A DNA stretch of 64,000 bases from Hymenobacter arizonensis (lineage in GTDB: Bacteria > Bacteroidota > Bacteroidia > Cytophagales > Hymenobacteraceae). The DNA is taken from NCBI RefSeq assembly GCF_900115775.1, contig NZ_FOXS01000001.1, positions 310,001-374,000 on the forward strand, written 5' to 3'. How positions within the stretch are numbered: position 1 is the first letter of the stretch; each line of letters opens with the position of its first letter. The notes beneath the pieces are model-generated. The model made no database searches. It had not been told where the DNA came from and worked only from the letters and a program-made list of their open reading frames with translations. Positions 17,464-25,921 of this stretch are shown piece after piece. Position numbers and translations under genes: made by a program.

Positions 17464-17922
17464 ATGAAAACCAAGCTTCTGTTTTTCGCCATCTTTCTGG
17501 CCCTCACTGGCTGCAGCACTACCGAGGACCCTGCGCCGTCTTCCGGGGTTGTAACCGTTAGCCTCACCAACAATGCTACCCTGGCGGGGATGGCAGCCTC
17601 GGCCTGTGTGCGCAGTACCCCCATGCGGGCAGGGACTGGTGGCAGCGTGCTTTGGAGCAAAAAGATGACGTGCACAACCGCGACCATGGGCCCCGTGGCC
17701 CGGGGCACCCGGGTCTATCTGAGCGTACAGTACGATGACGTCAACAGCCCCGGCTACCTGCTGCCCACCCAAGGAGAGTACATTCAAGCAGACCTGTTGG
17801 TCGATGGCAAAAAGGTCAGCGGCGTATTCCTGGACGCCAACAGCTTCTACACCGAGGCTAATTACTTCCGGACCGATGGAAATCGGGTGCACCTGATGCA
17901 GGAAGTGGAAGTGGTACTTTGA
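17464..17922 (+). CDS. Small lipoprotein of unknown function
   Basis: 152 residues from the ATG at 17464. This start gives a lipoprotein signal peptide (MKTKLLFFAIFLALTGCSTT) with lipobox LTGC and Cys at residue 17; the 12 residues encoded upstream would spoil it. The mature part is Thr/Ser/Val-rich and probably beta-structured, with an internal Cys pair (Cys44 and Cys64, about 20 residues apart) that might form a disulfide. No family is recognised. It stands alone, convergent with gldG. Confidence 0.7.
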   Translation: MKTKLLFFAIFLALTGCSTTEDPAPSSGVVTVSLTNNATLAGMAASACVRSTPMRAGTGGSVLWSKKMTCTTATMGPVARGTRVYLSVQYDDVNSPGYLLPTQGEYIQADLLVDGKKVSGVFLDANSFYTEANYFRTDGNRVHLMQEVEVVL

Positions 17923-18092
17923 GTATTGAGACTAGTGCTTGAGCATGAGGTAGCCACACCATTCGCGAAGTTGCGCTGTGCTTAACAGGACGGAACGCCA
18001 AAACCGCGCTAAAACCTTCGATGGACCAAGTCCGGGCAAAGGTGAATGCCACCGGGGTATGCGGTGGTTAATCTGCGTAGGGCCTGCTTGCT

Positions 18093-19823
18093 TTAGCTGG
18101 TAAATGCCGCGTAGCGCCGCTTGCGCCGCCACGCTCGCACGGCTCCGAATAGACCCAGCAGCGCCAGGGGCGCCCCCAGGTTCAGTAGTTGCCAGCCGCG
18201 GCGCTGCTCGGCCAGTTTCACTTTGTCGAGCGGGCGGAGGGTGATTTGCTTCCCGCGCACGGAAATCAGGCCGGTTTCATCGAGTAAGTAGTCCGTCGCG
18301 TTCAGCACCAGCTCGCGGTTGGCGAACTCGGTATTGGCTAGGCGGTCGAAGCCCAGGCGGAAGGGGTTGCCGGTTTTCGGGTCAATTTCCGAGCGGATGA
18401 AGTCGCCATCGGCCATTACCAGAATTTTGCTGGGCTTGGCGTTGGGCGATTTTTCGGGCTGAAACTGCAGCGTGCCGGGCCGCGCCCGGTTGGCAAACAG
18501 CGACGTAAACTGCCCTTCGAGCAAGTAACCCACAGGCTGGAAGCTGCTCTGGTAGAGCTTCGGGTTCGGCTCCAGGCGGGCGTCGTTGAAGTTAATCGGA
18601 ATGGGGGCGGGCAGTACGCGGGTGTAGCGCGAGGTGGTGAGCAGGGCCGTTTTACGAATGCCCGTGGCCTTCACCGTATCCATGTTGCCGGTAAACTTCA
18701 GGTACACCGCGTCGAGGTTGCGGGTGATAGGGTGGGGGCTGAACCGGTTGATGAGCGGATAAAGCTGCCAGGGCATGGGCTCGATTTTGGGCTTGTTGCC
18801 ATCCATACCAGTCACGAGCGGAATTTGGCCGCTGTTCAGGTCCAGCAGTAGATTCTGGTTGAGGCGCAAGCCGTACCTGAAAAACAGGTCGTCGAGGTTT
18901 AGATTGTAGGGCGTGGCCAGTGCCACGCCGTTGCGGCTCACGCTGTCGAGGTCGACGCGCAGGGCATCCACGAAGAAGAGGGCCCGCCCGCCCTGGGTGA
19001 TGAACTGGTCGAGCTTGAATTTTTCGTCTTCCGAATAAGGCGTTTTGGGCTGCGCCACCACCACGGCGTCGAGTGAGCTGAGGTCTTTCACCTTGCTCAA
19101 GGTCACGCGGAACACGTCGTACTGTTGCTGCCAGGTGCCGAGCATGTCGCCGGCCTGGGCATTGGTTAGCTCGCCGTGGCCTTCCACCACGCCTATGCGC
19201 TTGCGCAGCGCAGGCACCAGCGCCCGGATGGTGCTGGCCAGCTCGTACTCCAGGCCTTCAATGCTTTGGTTGAGGCGCACATCGGCCGGAGCGGCTTGGT
19301 TGCCGCGCAGCAGCAGCACGTTCTTTTCCTGGCCGCCCACGCTTACTACTGCGTAGGGAAAAATGATTTTCTCCACGCGCTTGCCATTTTCGGTAGCGCC
19401 CAGGTTGGTGGGCTTCAGGCCTTTCTTGAAGAGAGAGGTATAGAACTGGTTGCGAGCGGCTTCGGTGCTGCCCGCGCTGGGGTCGATGAAAATGTAGTTA
19501 AGGTTGGCGCCGCCGTACACCTGAAACTCGTTTAGGGTTTCACGCACGCCCTGTTCGAGGCGCCGGAAGGCCGGCGGAAAATCACCCGTGAGGTACACCG
19601 TAACAGTAACCGGCGACTTGAGGTCGCGCAGCAGCGTTTTGGTGGCCGGCGACATGGTGTAGCGCTTTTCCTCGGTCAAATCGAGGCGAAAGAAAAAACG
19701 TTGGGCTACGTAATTAAAGAGCAGGAGCCCACCCAGCACCGCAGCAAACCGCAGCAAATCCTGCCGCTTGCGCGTAGGCGGAGCAGGGGCCATCACCGGC
19801 GAATCAGTCAACGTATTTTCCAT
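18093..19823 (-). CDS. gldG: Gliding motility ABC transporter auxiliary protein GldG
   Basis: 576 residues from the ATG at 19823; a TTG 6 nt upstream is less likely because the ATG overlaps the stop of gldF. N-terminal membrane helix (about 25-47), a large extracytoplasmic ABC_transp_aux domain (KSPVTVTVYLTGDFPPAFRR, GVVEGHGELTNAQAGDML, GGRALFFVDALRVD), and a C-terminal membrane helix followed by a basic tail (AWRRKRRYAAF). With GldF and GldA it forms the ABC complex found associated with gliding in F. johnsoniae. Order on the minus strand is gldA, gldF, gldG. Confidence 0.93.
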   Translation of the reverse strand: MENTLTDSPVMAPAPPTRKRQDLLRFAAVLGGLLLFNYVAQRFFFRLDLTEEKRYTMSPATKTLLRDLKSPVTVTVYLTGDFPPAFRRLEQGVRETLNEFQVYGGANLNYIFIDPSAGSTEAARNQFYTSLFKKGLKPTNLGATENGKRVEKIIFPYAVVSVGGQEKNVLLLRGNQAAPADVRLNQSIEGLEYELASTIRALVPALRKRIGVVEGHGELTNAQAGDMLGTWQQQYDVFRVTLSKVKDLSSLDAVVVAQPKTPYSEDEKFKLDQFITQGGRALFFVDALRVDLDSVSRNGVALATPYNLNLDDLFFRYGLRLNQNLLLDLNSGQIPLVTGMDGNKPKIEPMPWQLYPLINRFSPHPITRNLDAVYLKFTGNMDTVKATGIRKTALLTTSRYTRVLPAPIPINFNDARLEPNPKLYQSSFQPVGYLLEGQFTSLFANRARPGTLQFQPEKSPNAKPSKILVMADGDFIRSEIDPKTGNPFRLGFDRLANTEFANRELVLNATDYLLDETGLISVRGKQITLRPLDKVKLAEQRRGWQLLNLGAPLALLGLFGAVRAWRRKRRYAAFTS

Positions 19824-20548
19824 TACCAATTGCGGCTCCGTAGTACCAGGCGGGTGGCTTGCAGCGCTACCGCCACCACGCTGAAGAAATAAATCAAGTC
19901 GCGCGAGTCAATGAGCCCCTTGCTCAGGTCGCGGTAATGTGCGGCAATGCCCAGTTGGCTCACGTAATAGGCCGCGCTGCCTTCCAGCACCGAGGCCAGC
20001 GAATCGAACCCCGAATACACCAGGAAGCACCCCACCACGGCCACCAGAAAGGCGATAATCTGGTCGCGGGTAAGCGCCGAAGCCAGGATGCCAATGGCTG
20101 CAAACACCGCCGCCAGCAGCGCCAGCCCCACGTACGAGCCCACCGTGGCGGCCGAATCAATATTGCCTTCCGGGCTGCCCAGTTTGGATACCGAGTAGTA
20201 GTAGAGCAGCGTGGGAATAAGGGCCAGCAGCGCCAGCAGAAAGCAGGCCAGGTACTTGCCGCCGATAATCTGTCCGTCGGTGAGCGGCCGGGTCAGCAGC
20301 AGCTCGATGGTGCCGGCCTTTTTCTCCTCCGCAAATGTGCGCATGGTAATGGCCGGAATCAGGAACAGAAATATCCAAGGCGCGAGGTTGAACAGCGTTT
20401 GCAGGTCGGCGTAGCCGTAGTCGAGCACGCTGCTGTCTGGGAAAACCCAAACGAACAGTCCCGTTGCAATCAAAAACACCCCCAGCACCACGTAGGCGAC
20501 GGGAGAGTTAAGAAAGGCGTTGAATTCTTTTTGAAGGATAGTGAGCAT
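19823..20548 (-). CDS. gldF: Gliding motility ABC transporter permease GldF
   Basis: 241 residues with about six membrane helices. Typical GldF/ABC-2 features: MLTILQKEFNAFLNSPVAYV at the start, IFLFLIPAITMRTFAEEKKAGTIE split across the amphipathic loop, and LLTRPLTDGQIIGGKYLA. It is the membrane-spanning part of the GldAFG transporter. Its TAA stop overlaps the gldG ATG in the sequence TAATG at 19823, suggesting translational coupling. A 126-nt gap with a long inverted repeat separates it from gldA upstream. Confidence 0.93.
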   Translation of the reverse strand: MLTILQKEFNAFLNSPVAYVVLGVFLIATGLFVWVFPDSSVLDYGYADLQTLFNLAPWIFLFLIPAITMRTFAEEKKAGTIELLLTRPLTDGQIIGGKYLACFLLALLALIPTLLYYYSVSKLGSPEGNIDSAATVGSYVGLALLAAVFAAIGILASALTRDQIIAFLVAVVGCFLVYSGFDSLASVLEGSAAYYVSQLGIAAHYRDLSKGLIDSRDLIYFFSVVAVALQATRLVLRSRNW

Positions 20549-20559
20549 TGGTTCTCGTT

Positions 20560-20660
20560 TGTCATCCTGAGCCCAGCGAAGGACCCTATCACGTTGGCGC
20601 CGGTTGGTTACTGCAAGCGGTTCTAGGGTGATAAGGTCCTTCGCTGGGCTCAGGATGACA
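20560..20660. repeat. Long inverted repeat between gldA and gldF (REP-like family)
   Basis: Arms 20560-20585 and 20635-20660 are exact reverse complements (26 bp, starting TGTCATCCTGAGCCCAGCGA), and pairing continues inward through CTATCAC/GTGATAA with one mismatch. The sequence matches elements at 28420-28543 and 55686-55788. It separates two genes that should be made together. Confidence 0.8.
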
Positions 20661-20674
20661 GGTGTTTTAACTAT

Positions 20675-21583
20675 TTATTTCGTCAGTTCGCCAAATACCT
20701 CTTCCAGCGACTGCTGCTCCTGCCGCAGCCCCAGTAATATCCAGCCTTCCTGCGCGGCCAGCCGCGACACGGCCGCGCGTGGGTCGGTGCCCGGAGCGGT
20801 GCGCAGCAGCACCACGCCGGCACCAGCGGCCTCCACGTGCCGCACGCCCGCTAGCTTGGCCAGCTTTGCTACATCTACGGTCCCTTCAAATTCCGCGCGG
20901 ACTACGGTTTCGCCTGCCGCGCGGGCCGCTAGCTCGGCCACGGGGCTGTCGGCCACCAGCTTGCCCCGGCTGATGATGAGCACCCGCGAGCACAAAGCCG
21001 TGACTTCGGGCAGAATGTGTGTGCTGAAAATGACGGTTTTGTCTTCGCCCACTTCTCGAATCAGCTGGCGGATTTCCAGTATCTGGTTGGGGTCGAGACC
21101 GGTGGTTGGCTCATCCAGAATCAGCACGTCCGGGTCGTGAATGAGGGCCTGGGCCAGGCCCACACGCTGGCGGTAGCCCTTGCTGAGCGCTCCAATCTGC
21201 TTGTTCTGCTCGCGGGCCAGGCCCACCCGGCGCACCAGCTCGCCCACGCGGGTGCGCAGGCCAGCGCCCCGCAGCCCGTGCACCGAGCCAATGAATTCAA
21301 GGTACTCGTGCACGTACATGTCGAGGTAAAGCGGGTTGTGCTCGGGCAGGTAGCCCACGTGGCGGCGCACAGCCAGGCTGTCGGTGAGCACATCGTAGCC
21401 GGCTACGCGCACCGTGCCGGCCGTGGGAGGGAGGTAGCCGGTGGCAATCTTCATCGTGGTGCTTTTGCCCGCGCCATTCGGCCCCAGGAAACCCACGATC
21501 TCGCCCTTGCCAGCCGTGAAGCTGATGTTGTCCACGGCATTTTGGGTGCCGTAGGTCTTGGTCAGGTTTTCTATTTCTACCAT
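20675..21583 (-). CDS. gldA: Gliding motility ABC transporter ATP-binding protein GldA
   Basis: 302 residues. ABC ATPase with Walker A GPNGAGKST, signature LSKGYRQRVGLAQAL, Walker B VLILDEPTTGLDP and H-loop FSTHILPEV, all intact, followed by a C-terminal domain of about 80 residues as in GldA and related ABC-2 ATPases. It should power GldF/GldG. It is upstream of gldF-gldG on the same strand, supporting the assignment over a generic drug or copper ABC ATPase. In F. johnsoniae gldA is not adjacent to gldFG. Confidence 0.88.
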   Translation of the reverse strand: MVEIENLTKTYGTQNAVDNISFTAGKGEIVGFLGPNGAGKSTTMKIATGYLPPTAGTVRVAGYDVLTDSLAVRRHVGYLPEHNPLYLDMYVHEYLEFIGSVHGLRGAGLRTRVGELVRRVGLAREQNKQIGALSKGYRQRVGLAQALIHDPDVLILDEPTTGLDPNQILEIRQLIREVGEDKTVIFSTHILPEVTALCSRVLIISRGKLVADSPVAELAARAAGETVVRAEFEGTVDVAKLAKLAGVRHVEAAGAGVVLLRTAPGTDPRAAVSRLAAQEGWILLGLRQEQQSLEEVFGELTK

Positions 21584-21589
21584 GTATTA

Positions 21590-21680
21590 GTTGTCAGTTT
21601 TTAGTTGTCAGCTGTCAGTGTTCGGCTAGGCAAGGACTCCGCACAGGAGAAGGCCGAACAACGGACAACGAGCAACTAAC
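21590..21680. repeat. Imperfect inverted repeat of TTAGTTGTCAG type
   Basis: The gap between gldA and the SDR gene starts with TTAGTTGTCAG-like copies and GTGTTCGGC, and ends with their approximate reverse complement (GCCGAAC, GGACAACGAGCAACTAACAA). It is an imperfect long hairpin, probably a spacer repeat; it may end transcription of the SDR gene. Confidence 0.55.
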
Positions 21681-21682
21681 AA

Positions 21683-22378
21683 CTATTTTTTCGGTTGCAG
21701 CGGCCGCATCTCCACTTCCACCACGTGGAAGTTGAACGGCGTTTCCAGCGTGTAAATTATAAAGCCGGCAATATCGGCAGGGCTCATCATGGAGTCGTTG
21801 GCCGCGGTGCCGGGTATGTCGTCGAAGAAGTTGGTTTGCGTAGAGCCCGGGCTAACGGACGTTACCTTGATGCCATCGTTGCGGACTTCTTTAAACAACG
21901 ATTGCGAAAAGCCGCGCACCGCAAACTTGCTGGCGCAGTACCCGGCCATGTTTTCAATGCCGGTAGTGCCCGCAATGCTGGCAATGTTGACGATGTGTCC
22001 CAGCTGCTGCTTTTTCATCTGCGGCAGCACCGCGCGCGAGCAGTAGAAAGTGCCGTGCACGTTGGTGTCGAACATGAGCTTCCAGTCATCGGTTTGGAAA
22101 CCGTCAACTGACCCGGCAATGCCCAGGCCCGCGTTATTTACCAGCACGTGCACTTCGGGCCCTAGCTCGCGTAGGGTGTTGGTAAGAGCCTCGGCCACCG
22201 CGTGTTCATCGCGCACGTCGCACTCAAAAAACTGAAACCGGTCGTGCACCAAACCCTCGGGAGCGGTGCGGCCCCAGCCCGCCACGGCGGCGCCCCGGGC
22301 CAGCAAGGCTTCCACGGTGGCGCGCCCTATTCCTTTGCTTGCGCCAGTAACGATGGCGAGTTTGCCGGTAAGGTCCAT
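21683..22378 (-). CDS. SDR-family oxidoreductase
   Basis: 231 residues, classical short-chain dehydrogenase. Cofactor motif TGASKGIGR (about 12-20), NNAG at about 85, catalytic Ser in NIASIAGTT and YCASK (Tyr and Lys), then SPGSTQTNF. It reduces or oxidises a carbonyl/alcohol with NAD(P)(H); the substrate cannot be told. Its ATG is only 22 nt from the start of the divergent lipoprotein gene, whose -7 box overlaps this start. A second SDR lies at 23307-24032. Confidence 0.88.
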   Translation of the reverse strand: MDLTGKLAIVTGASKGIGRATVEALLARGAAVAGWGRTAPEGLVHDRFQFFECDVRDEHAVAEALTNTLRELGPEVHVLVNNAGLGIAGSVDGFQTDDWKLMFDTNVHGTFYCSRAVLPQMKKQQLGHIVNIASIAGTTGIENMAGYCASKFAVRGFSQSLFKEVRNDGIKVTSVSPGSTQTNFFDDIPGTAANDSMMSPADIAGFIIYTLETPFNFHVVEVEMRPLQPKK

Positions 22379-22379
22379 T

Positions 22380-22387
22380 TATCTTTG
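22380..22387 (+). promoter_or_regulatory. Candidate -7 box overlapping the SDR leader
   Basis: TATCTTTG, an exact TAnnTTTG match, 13 nt upstream of the ATG at 22400 and immediately beside the divergent SDR start codon (22376-22378). Confidence 0.45.
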
Positions 22388-22399
22388 GAAAAATTAAGG

Positions 22400-23197
22400 A
22401 TGCAAATGGGCTATACGAATTTGCCGCCGCAAGTTAACGGCGCCGGATGGTTTGGGGGGCTGCTCGGCCTAAGTCGCATGGTCGCGGGCTTGGTGCTCGC
22501 AACAGGCCTGAGTACCTGCGGCCCCGACTCCACCTGCCTGAAAAGCACCGGAAGCATCATCACTGAGCGGCGGGAGGTGGCCCCTGGCCTTACACATATC
22601 GTCATGTTCGACAACGTGGACTTGCGCCTGGTGCAGGACTCGTTAACTTATGCCGAAGTGCGGGCGGGCAAGAACCTAATTGGCGACATTGGGTTCAACC
22701 GTCAGGGCTACACGCTGGAAATTTCGAATTCCAGCACCTGCAACTGGCTGCGCAGCTACAACACGCCGCGGGAGGTCACCCTGCACCTGCCTCGCTTCAG
22801 AAAAATCTTGATTCTGGGCTATGGTAATGTAAGCACCGTCGGACAGTTTGCGTTAGATACCGTTTACTTCGACCTCAATGGACGCGGCAACTTCGACCTC
22901 AACGTAAAGGCGCGGCAATTATTCATCGACCAAGATGATGTAGGAGATGTTACCGTACGGGGAGAGGCCACCCAGCTGGGTTTGTTTTTGGCCGGAGCTG
23001 GCCAGTTGTTTGCGCAAGGGTTAGCCACCGAGCGCTGCTACTTTGACTTAACCCGCGAAAGCTACGGCAGTGCCTACGTGCGTTCTTCCGGCAACTTAGG
23101 TGGCCGCCTGAAGGGTGAAGGCAGTCTATACTACAGTGGGTCACCTTCTTATATTGATATTGTCGTAACGGGCAAAGGAAGGGTAGTGCCCCAGTAA
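22400..23197 (+). CDS. Putative lipoprotein with DUF2807-like (GIN) beta domain
   Basis: 265 residues from the ATG at 22400; ATGs at 22406 and 22478 are alternatives. A hydrophobic stretch LSRMVAGLVLATGLSTC gives a possible lipobox Cys. The body (TERREVAPGLTHIVMFDNVD, LEISNSSTCNWLRSYNTPRE, VTLHLPRFRKILILGYGNVS, then repeated strands to FVVTGKGRV-like IDIVVTGKGRVVPQ) has the pattern of the head domain found in putative autotransporter adhesins of Bacteroidota (DUF2807), a parallel beta-helix-like fold. Likely anchored in the outer membrane or periplasm; function unknown. It is divergent from the SDR gene and convergent with the next SDR. Confidence 0.68.
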   Translation: MQMGYTNLPPQVNGAGWFGGLLGLSRMVAGLVLATGLSTCGPDSTCLKSTGSIITERREVAPGLTHIVMFDNVDLRLVQDSLTYAEVRAGKNLIGDIGFNRQGYTLEISNSSTCNWLRSYNTPREVTLHLPRFRKILILGYGNVSTVGQFALDTVYFDLNGRGNFDLNVKARQLFIDQDDVGDVTVRGEATQLGLFLAGAGQLFAQGLATERCYFDLTRESYGSAYVRSSGNLGGRLKGEGSLYYSGSPSYIDIVVTGKGRVVPQ

Positions 23198-23306
23198 GCG
23201 CGCTGCTCTGGCTTATCGCGAAGCGTAGCTGGAGTCTGATAATAGTTAACGCATCGAAGGCACCGGCTAAGTCAGGTGTTTTACAAGCCCTTCGAGGTTC
23301 GAGCGC

Positions 23307-24032
23307 TCAACCTAAGTCGCCGAGCTGCGGCCGAATCAATAGCTCCTCGACTACGGCGTGGGGCGACATGGAATAGGCGGAGAACACGGCCTCCGCAACG
23401 TCGTCGGCCTGCACAAAACGCTCGGCGGGCAAGTCGACGCCTGCCCAACTCGCCGTGAGCGTGGGGCCGGGCAACACGGCTGTCACGCGAACGCCGCTGG
23501 GCTTTAGCTCTTCGCGTAGGTTTTTGGTGAAGCCCAGCAGCGCATGTTTGGCAATGCCGTAGGAGCCGCCGTTGGGGTAGGCCGTGATGCTGGCCGTAGA
23601 GCAGATGGTGAAAATATGGCCCCGGCCCTGAGCAATAAAGCCCGGCAGCAGGGGCAAGGTCACGTCGTAGGCGCTGAGCAGGTTCACGGCCAGCATCTGG
23701 CGCAGCTGCGAGCCATCGGCGGGCTCGTCCTGCAAGCGGCCAGGGATGAAGGCGCCGGCGTTGTTCACGAGCACTTCCACGGGCAGGCCCAGCGCCAGCA
23801 CAAAGGCGGCGAAGCGGGCGCAGTCTTCGGTCACGCTGAGGTCGGCGGGTAGCGTGTGGAGAACGGCACCGGGAACTTCGGCCGTCGCCTCGGTTGCAAG
23901 AGTGGCCAAATCGGCCGCCGAGCGGGCGCAAGTGGCTACAGGATAGCCTGCTCGCAAAAAGCACAACACTACGGCGCGCCCGATACCTTTGCTGCCGCCG
24001 GTAACGACAATTAATTTTTCGCTGTTTTGCAC
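23307..24032 (-). CDS. SDR-family oxidoreductase (3-ketoacyl-ACP reductase like)
   Basis: 241 residues from a GTG at 24032; no upstream ATG fits and the start is set by the cofactor motif VVTGGSKGIGRAVV at about 9-22. NNAG, catalytic Ser in ICSTASITAYP, YGIAK (Tyr and Lys) and LPGPTLT are present. The closest feel is FabG-like, but the substrate is unknown. It is unrelated in detail to the other SDR at 21683, so not a recent tandem copy. It ends close to the convergent lipoprotein gene. Confidence 0.87.
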   Translation of the reverse strand: MQNSEKLIVVTGGSKGIGRAVVLCFLRAGYPVATCARSAADLATLATEATAEVPGAVLHTLPADLSVTEDCARFAAFVLALGLPVEVLVNNAGAFIPGRLQDEPADGSQLRQMLAVNLLSAYDVTLPLLPGFIAQGRGHIFTICSTASITAYPNGGSYGIAKHALLGFTKNLREELKPSGVRVTAVLPGPTLTASWAGVDLPAERFVQADDVAEAVFSAYSMSPHAVVEELLIRPQLGDLG

Positions 24033-24131
24033 TATTTCTGCGGGATTTTACGTAAGGTGCCGAGTTAAACGTTTACTCATCGGTAGCAACACGACAGCCC
24101 AAACTTCGGTTATATTTCCAACAAATACCCC

Positions 24132-24863
24132 ATGCTTAAAACACTCGGCACGTTCGTCCTTTTTCTGCGCGGCATGGTCACGCGAACAGAGCGCTTTAGT
24201 GTGCTCTGGACCCGTACCATCGACGAGGCCATTCTCATTGGCGTCGACTCCATCGTTATTGTATCCATCGTATCGGCCTTTATCGGGGCGGTAACCTGCG
24301 TGCAGATTGCCTATAACCTCACCAACCCGCTCATTCCGCAGTCCACCATCGGCTACATGGTGCGCGAAATGACCATTCTGGAGCTAGCCCCCACCATTAC
24401 CAGCATTGTGCTGGCGGGCAAGGTGGGCAGCAGCATTGCCGGCGGCCTGGGCACCATGCGCATCACCGAGCAGGTTTCGGCGCTGGAGGTCATGGGCATC
24501 AACTCCACGTCCTACTTAGTGCTGCCGCGCATTATTGCCGCATTGGTAATGTTTCCCATGCTCGTGATACTGGCCATGACCCTTTCGATTGTGGGTGGCT
24601 ACCTGGCCGGCACCCTCACCGGCGTCATGACGGCCCAGGACTACATCGAAGGCATTCGCACCGATTTCATCCCCTACAACATTCTTTTTGCGCTCATCAA
24701 AGCCGTGGTATTTGCCTTTCTCGTATCAGGCATATCGGCCTTCAAAGGCTACAATACCACGGGTGGCGCCCTAGAAGTGGGAGCGGCCAGCACAGGCGCC
24801 GTTACTAATTCCATTATTGCCATTCTGATTGCAGACTTCGCCCTGGCAGCCTTGCTTCTGTAG
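24132..24863 (+). CDS. MlaE-family ABC transporter permease
   Basis: 243 residues with about five membrane helices. The family signature is clear: ELAPTITSIVLAGKVGSSIA, GTMRITEQVSALEVMGIN and LPRIIAALVMFPMLVI. MlaE-type permeases work with an MlaF ATPase and an MCE substrate-binding protein to move phospholipids between the membranes. The ATPase is the next gene (98 nt downstream). No MCE-domain gene follows in this window, so the substrate-binding part must be elsewhere. TATATTTC upstream of the ATG is a weak -7 match. Confidence 0.92.
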   Translation: MLKTLGTFVLFLRGMVTRTERFSVLWTRTIDEAILIGVDSIVIVSIVSAFIGAVTCVQIAYNLTNPLIPQSTIGYMVREMTILELAPTITSIVLAGKVGSSIAGGLGTMRITEQVSALEVMGINSTSYLVLPRIIAALVMFPMLVILAMTLSIVGGYLAGTLTGVMTAQDYIEGIRTDFIPYNILFALIKAVVFAFLVSGISAFKGYNTTGGALEVGAASTGAVTNSIIAILIADFALAALLL

Positions 24864-24868
24864 GTCAT

Positions 24869-24953
24869 AGCTGGTGGCTAATAGCTAAAGGCGGTTAGCC
24901 GGTTATTCATATGGTTTAAAAAGCTAACAGCTACCCGCTATTAGCCAACAGCT
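24869..24953. repeat. Inverted repeat between mlaE-like and mlaF-like genes
   Basis: Arms 24869-24885 (AGCTGGTGGCTAATAGC) and 24937-24953 pair over 17 bp with one mismatch, filling nearly the whole 98-nt intergenic gap. It could attenuate or stabilise the message within the operon. Confidence 0.6.
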
Positions 24954-24961
24954 AAGTAAAA

Positions 24962-25777
24962 ATGATTGAAGTATCCAATATCGAAAAATCCTTCGATGGC
25001 ACCCCGGTGCTGAAGGGCATCTCGTGCGTATTCGAAACCGGCAAGTGCAACCTGCTGCTGGGCGGCTCGGGCACGGGCAAAAGCGTACTCCTGCAGTGCA
25101 TTGTGGGCTTGATGAAGCCCGATATCGGCTCCATCACCTTCGATGGCACGGTGTACACCAACAGCAAGGTTGACATTCGCCAGGAAATCCGTCGCAAAAT
25201 CGGGATGCTGTTTCAGGGCTCGGCCTTGTTCGACTCCATGACCGTGGCCCAGAACGTGGAATTCCCGCTGCAGATGCTGACGCCCGAAATGACGCCCGCC
25301 GAGCGGCGCGAGCGGGTCGAGTTTTGTCTGAAGCGCGTAGGTCTGGAAAACGCCGGCGACAAAATGCCCGCCGAAATCTCAGGCGGTATGAAAAAGCGCG
25401 TCGGCATTGCCCGCGCTATCGCCCCGCATTGTACCTACCTCTTCTGCGACGAGCCCAACTCTGGCCTCGACCCCGCCACTAGCATCAAGATTGACGAACT
25501 GATTCGCGAAATCACCCACGAGTACGGCATCACCACCGTCATCGTAACCCACGACATGAACTCCGTGGTCGAGATTGGCGAGCACATCATTTTCCTGCAC
25601 AAAGGCCACAAGCTGTGGGACGGCACCAAGGAAGAAATTCTTAACGCCGAAGTCCCCGAACTTAAGGAATTCATTTTCAGCAGCAGCCTGGTGCGCGCCG
25701 CCAAGAAAGTGGACGACGAATCGGAGGGCGGCCTAGCTGCCATCACGGAGGGCGCCACCAACGGCGGCGGAATCTAA
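24962..25777 (+). CDS. MlaF-like ABC transporter ATP-binding protein
   Basis: 271 residues. Walker A GGSGTGKSVLL, Q-loop MLFQGSALFDSMTV, signature EISGGMKKRVGIARAI, Walker B YLFCDEPNSGLDP (Asn where Thr is usual, typical of this subfamily) and H-loop VTHDMNSV. The SGGMKKR signature and FQGSALFDSMTV are characteristic of MlaF/Ttg2A. It energises the permease at 24132 for lipid transport at the inner membrane. A strong terminator follows at 25841. Confidence 0.92.
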   Translation: MIEVSNIEKSFDGTPVLKGISCVFETGKCNLLLGGSGTGKSVLLQCIVGLMKPDIGSITFDGTVYTNSKVDIRQEIRRKIGMLFQGSALFDSMTVAQNVEFPLQMLTPEMTPAERRERVEFCLKRVGLENAGDKMPAEISGGMKKRVGIARAIAPHCTYLFCDEPNSGLDPATSIKIDELIREITHEYGITTVIVTHDMNSVVEIGEHIIFLHKGHKLWDGTKEEILNAEVPELKEFIFSSSLVRAAKKVDDESEGGLAAITEGATNGGGI

Positions 25778-25840
25778 CCACGTATTTGTCCCCGCCGACT
25801 CCGCGGGCTGTTCATCGCGCAGCATGTTGTGCCATTTCCT

Positions 25841-25891
25841 CACAAGCCAAACGGCCCCGCTTCTGATAGGAGCGGGGCCGTTTGGCTTGTG
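25841..25891. terminator. Strong GC-rich hairpin terminator
   Basis: Arms 25841-25861 and 25871-25891 are exact reverse complements (21 bp, containing GGCCCCGC) with a 9-nt loop. It lies between the convergent mlaF-like gene and the DinB gene and could end both transcripts. Confidence 0.82.
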
Positions 25892-25921
25892 GAAACCTTT
25901 GTAAAGCAGGAGGCTGCTGCG

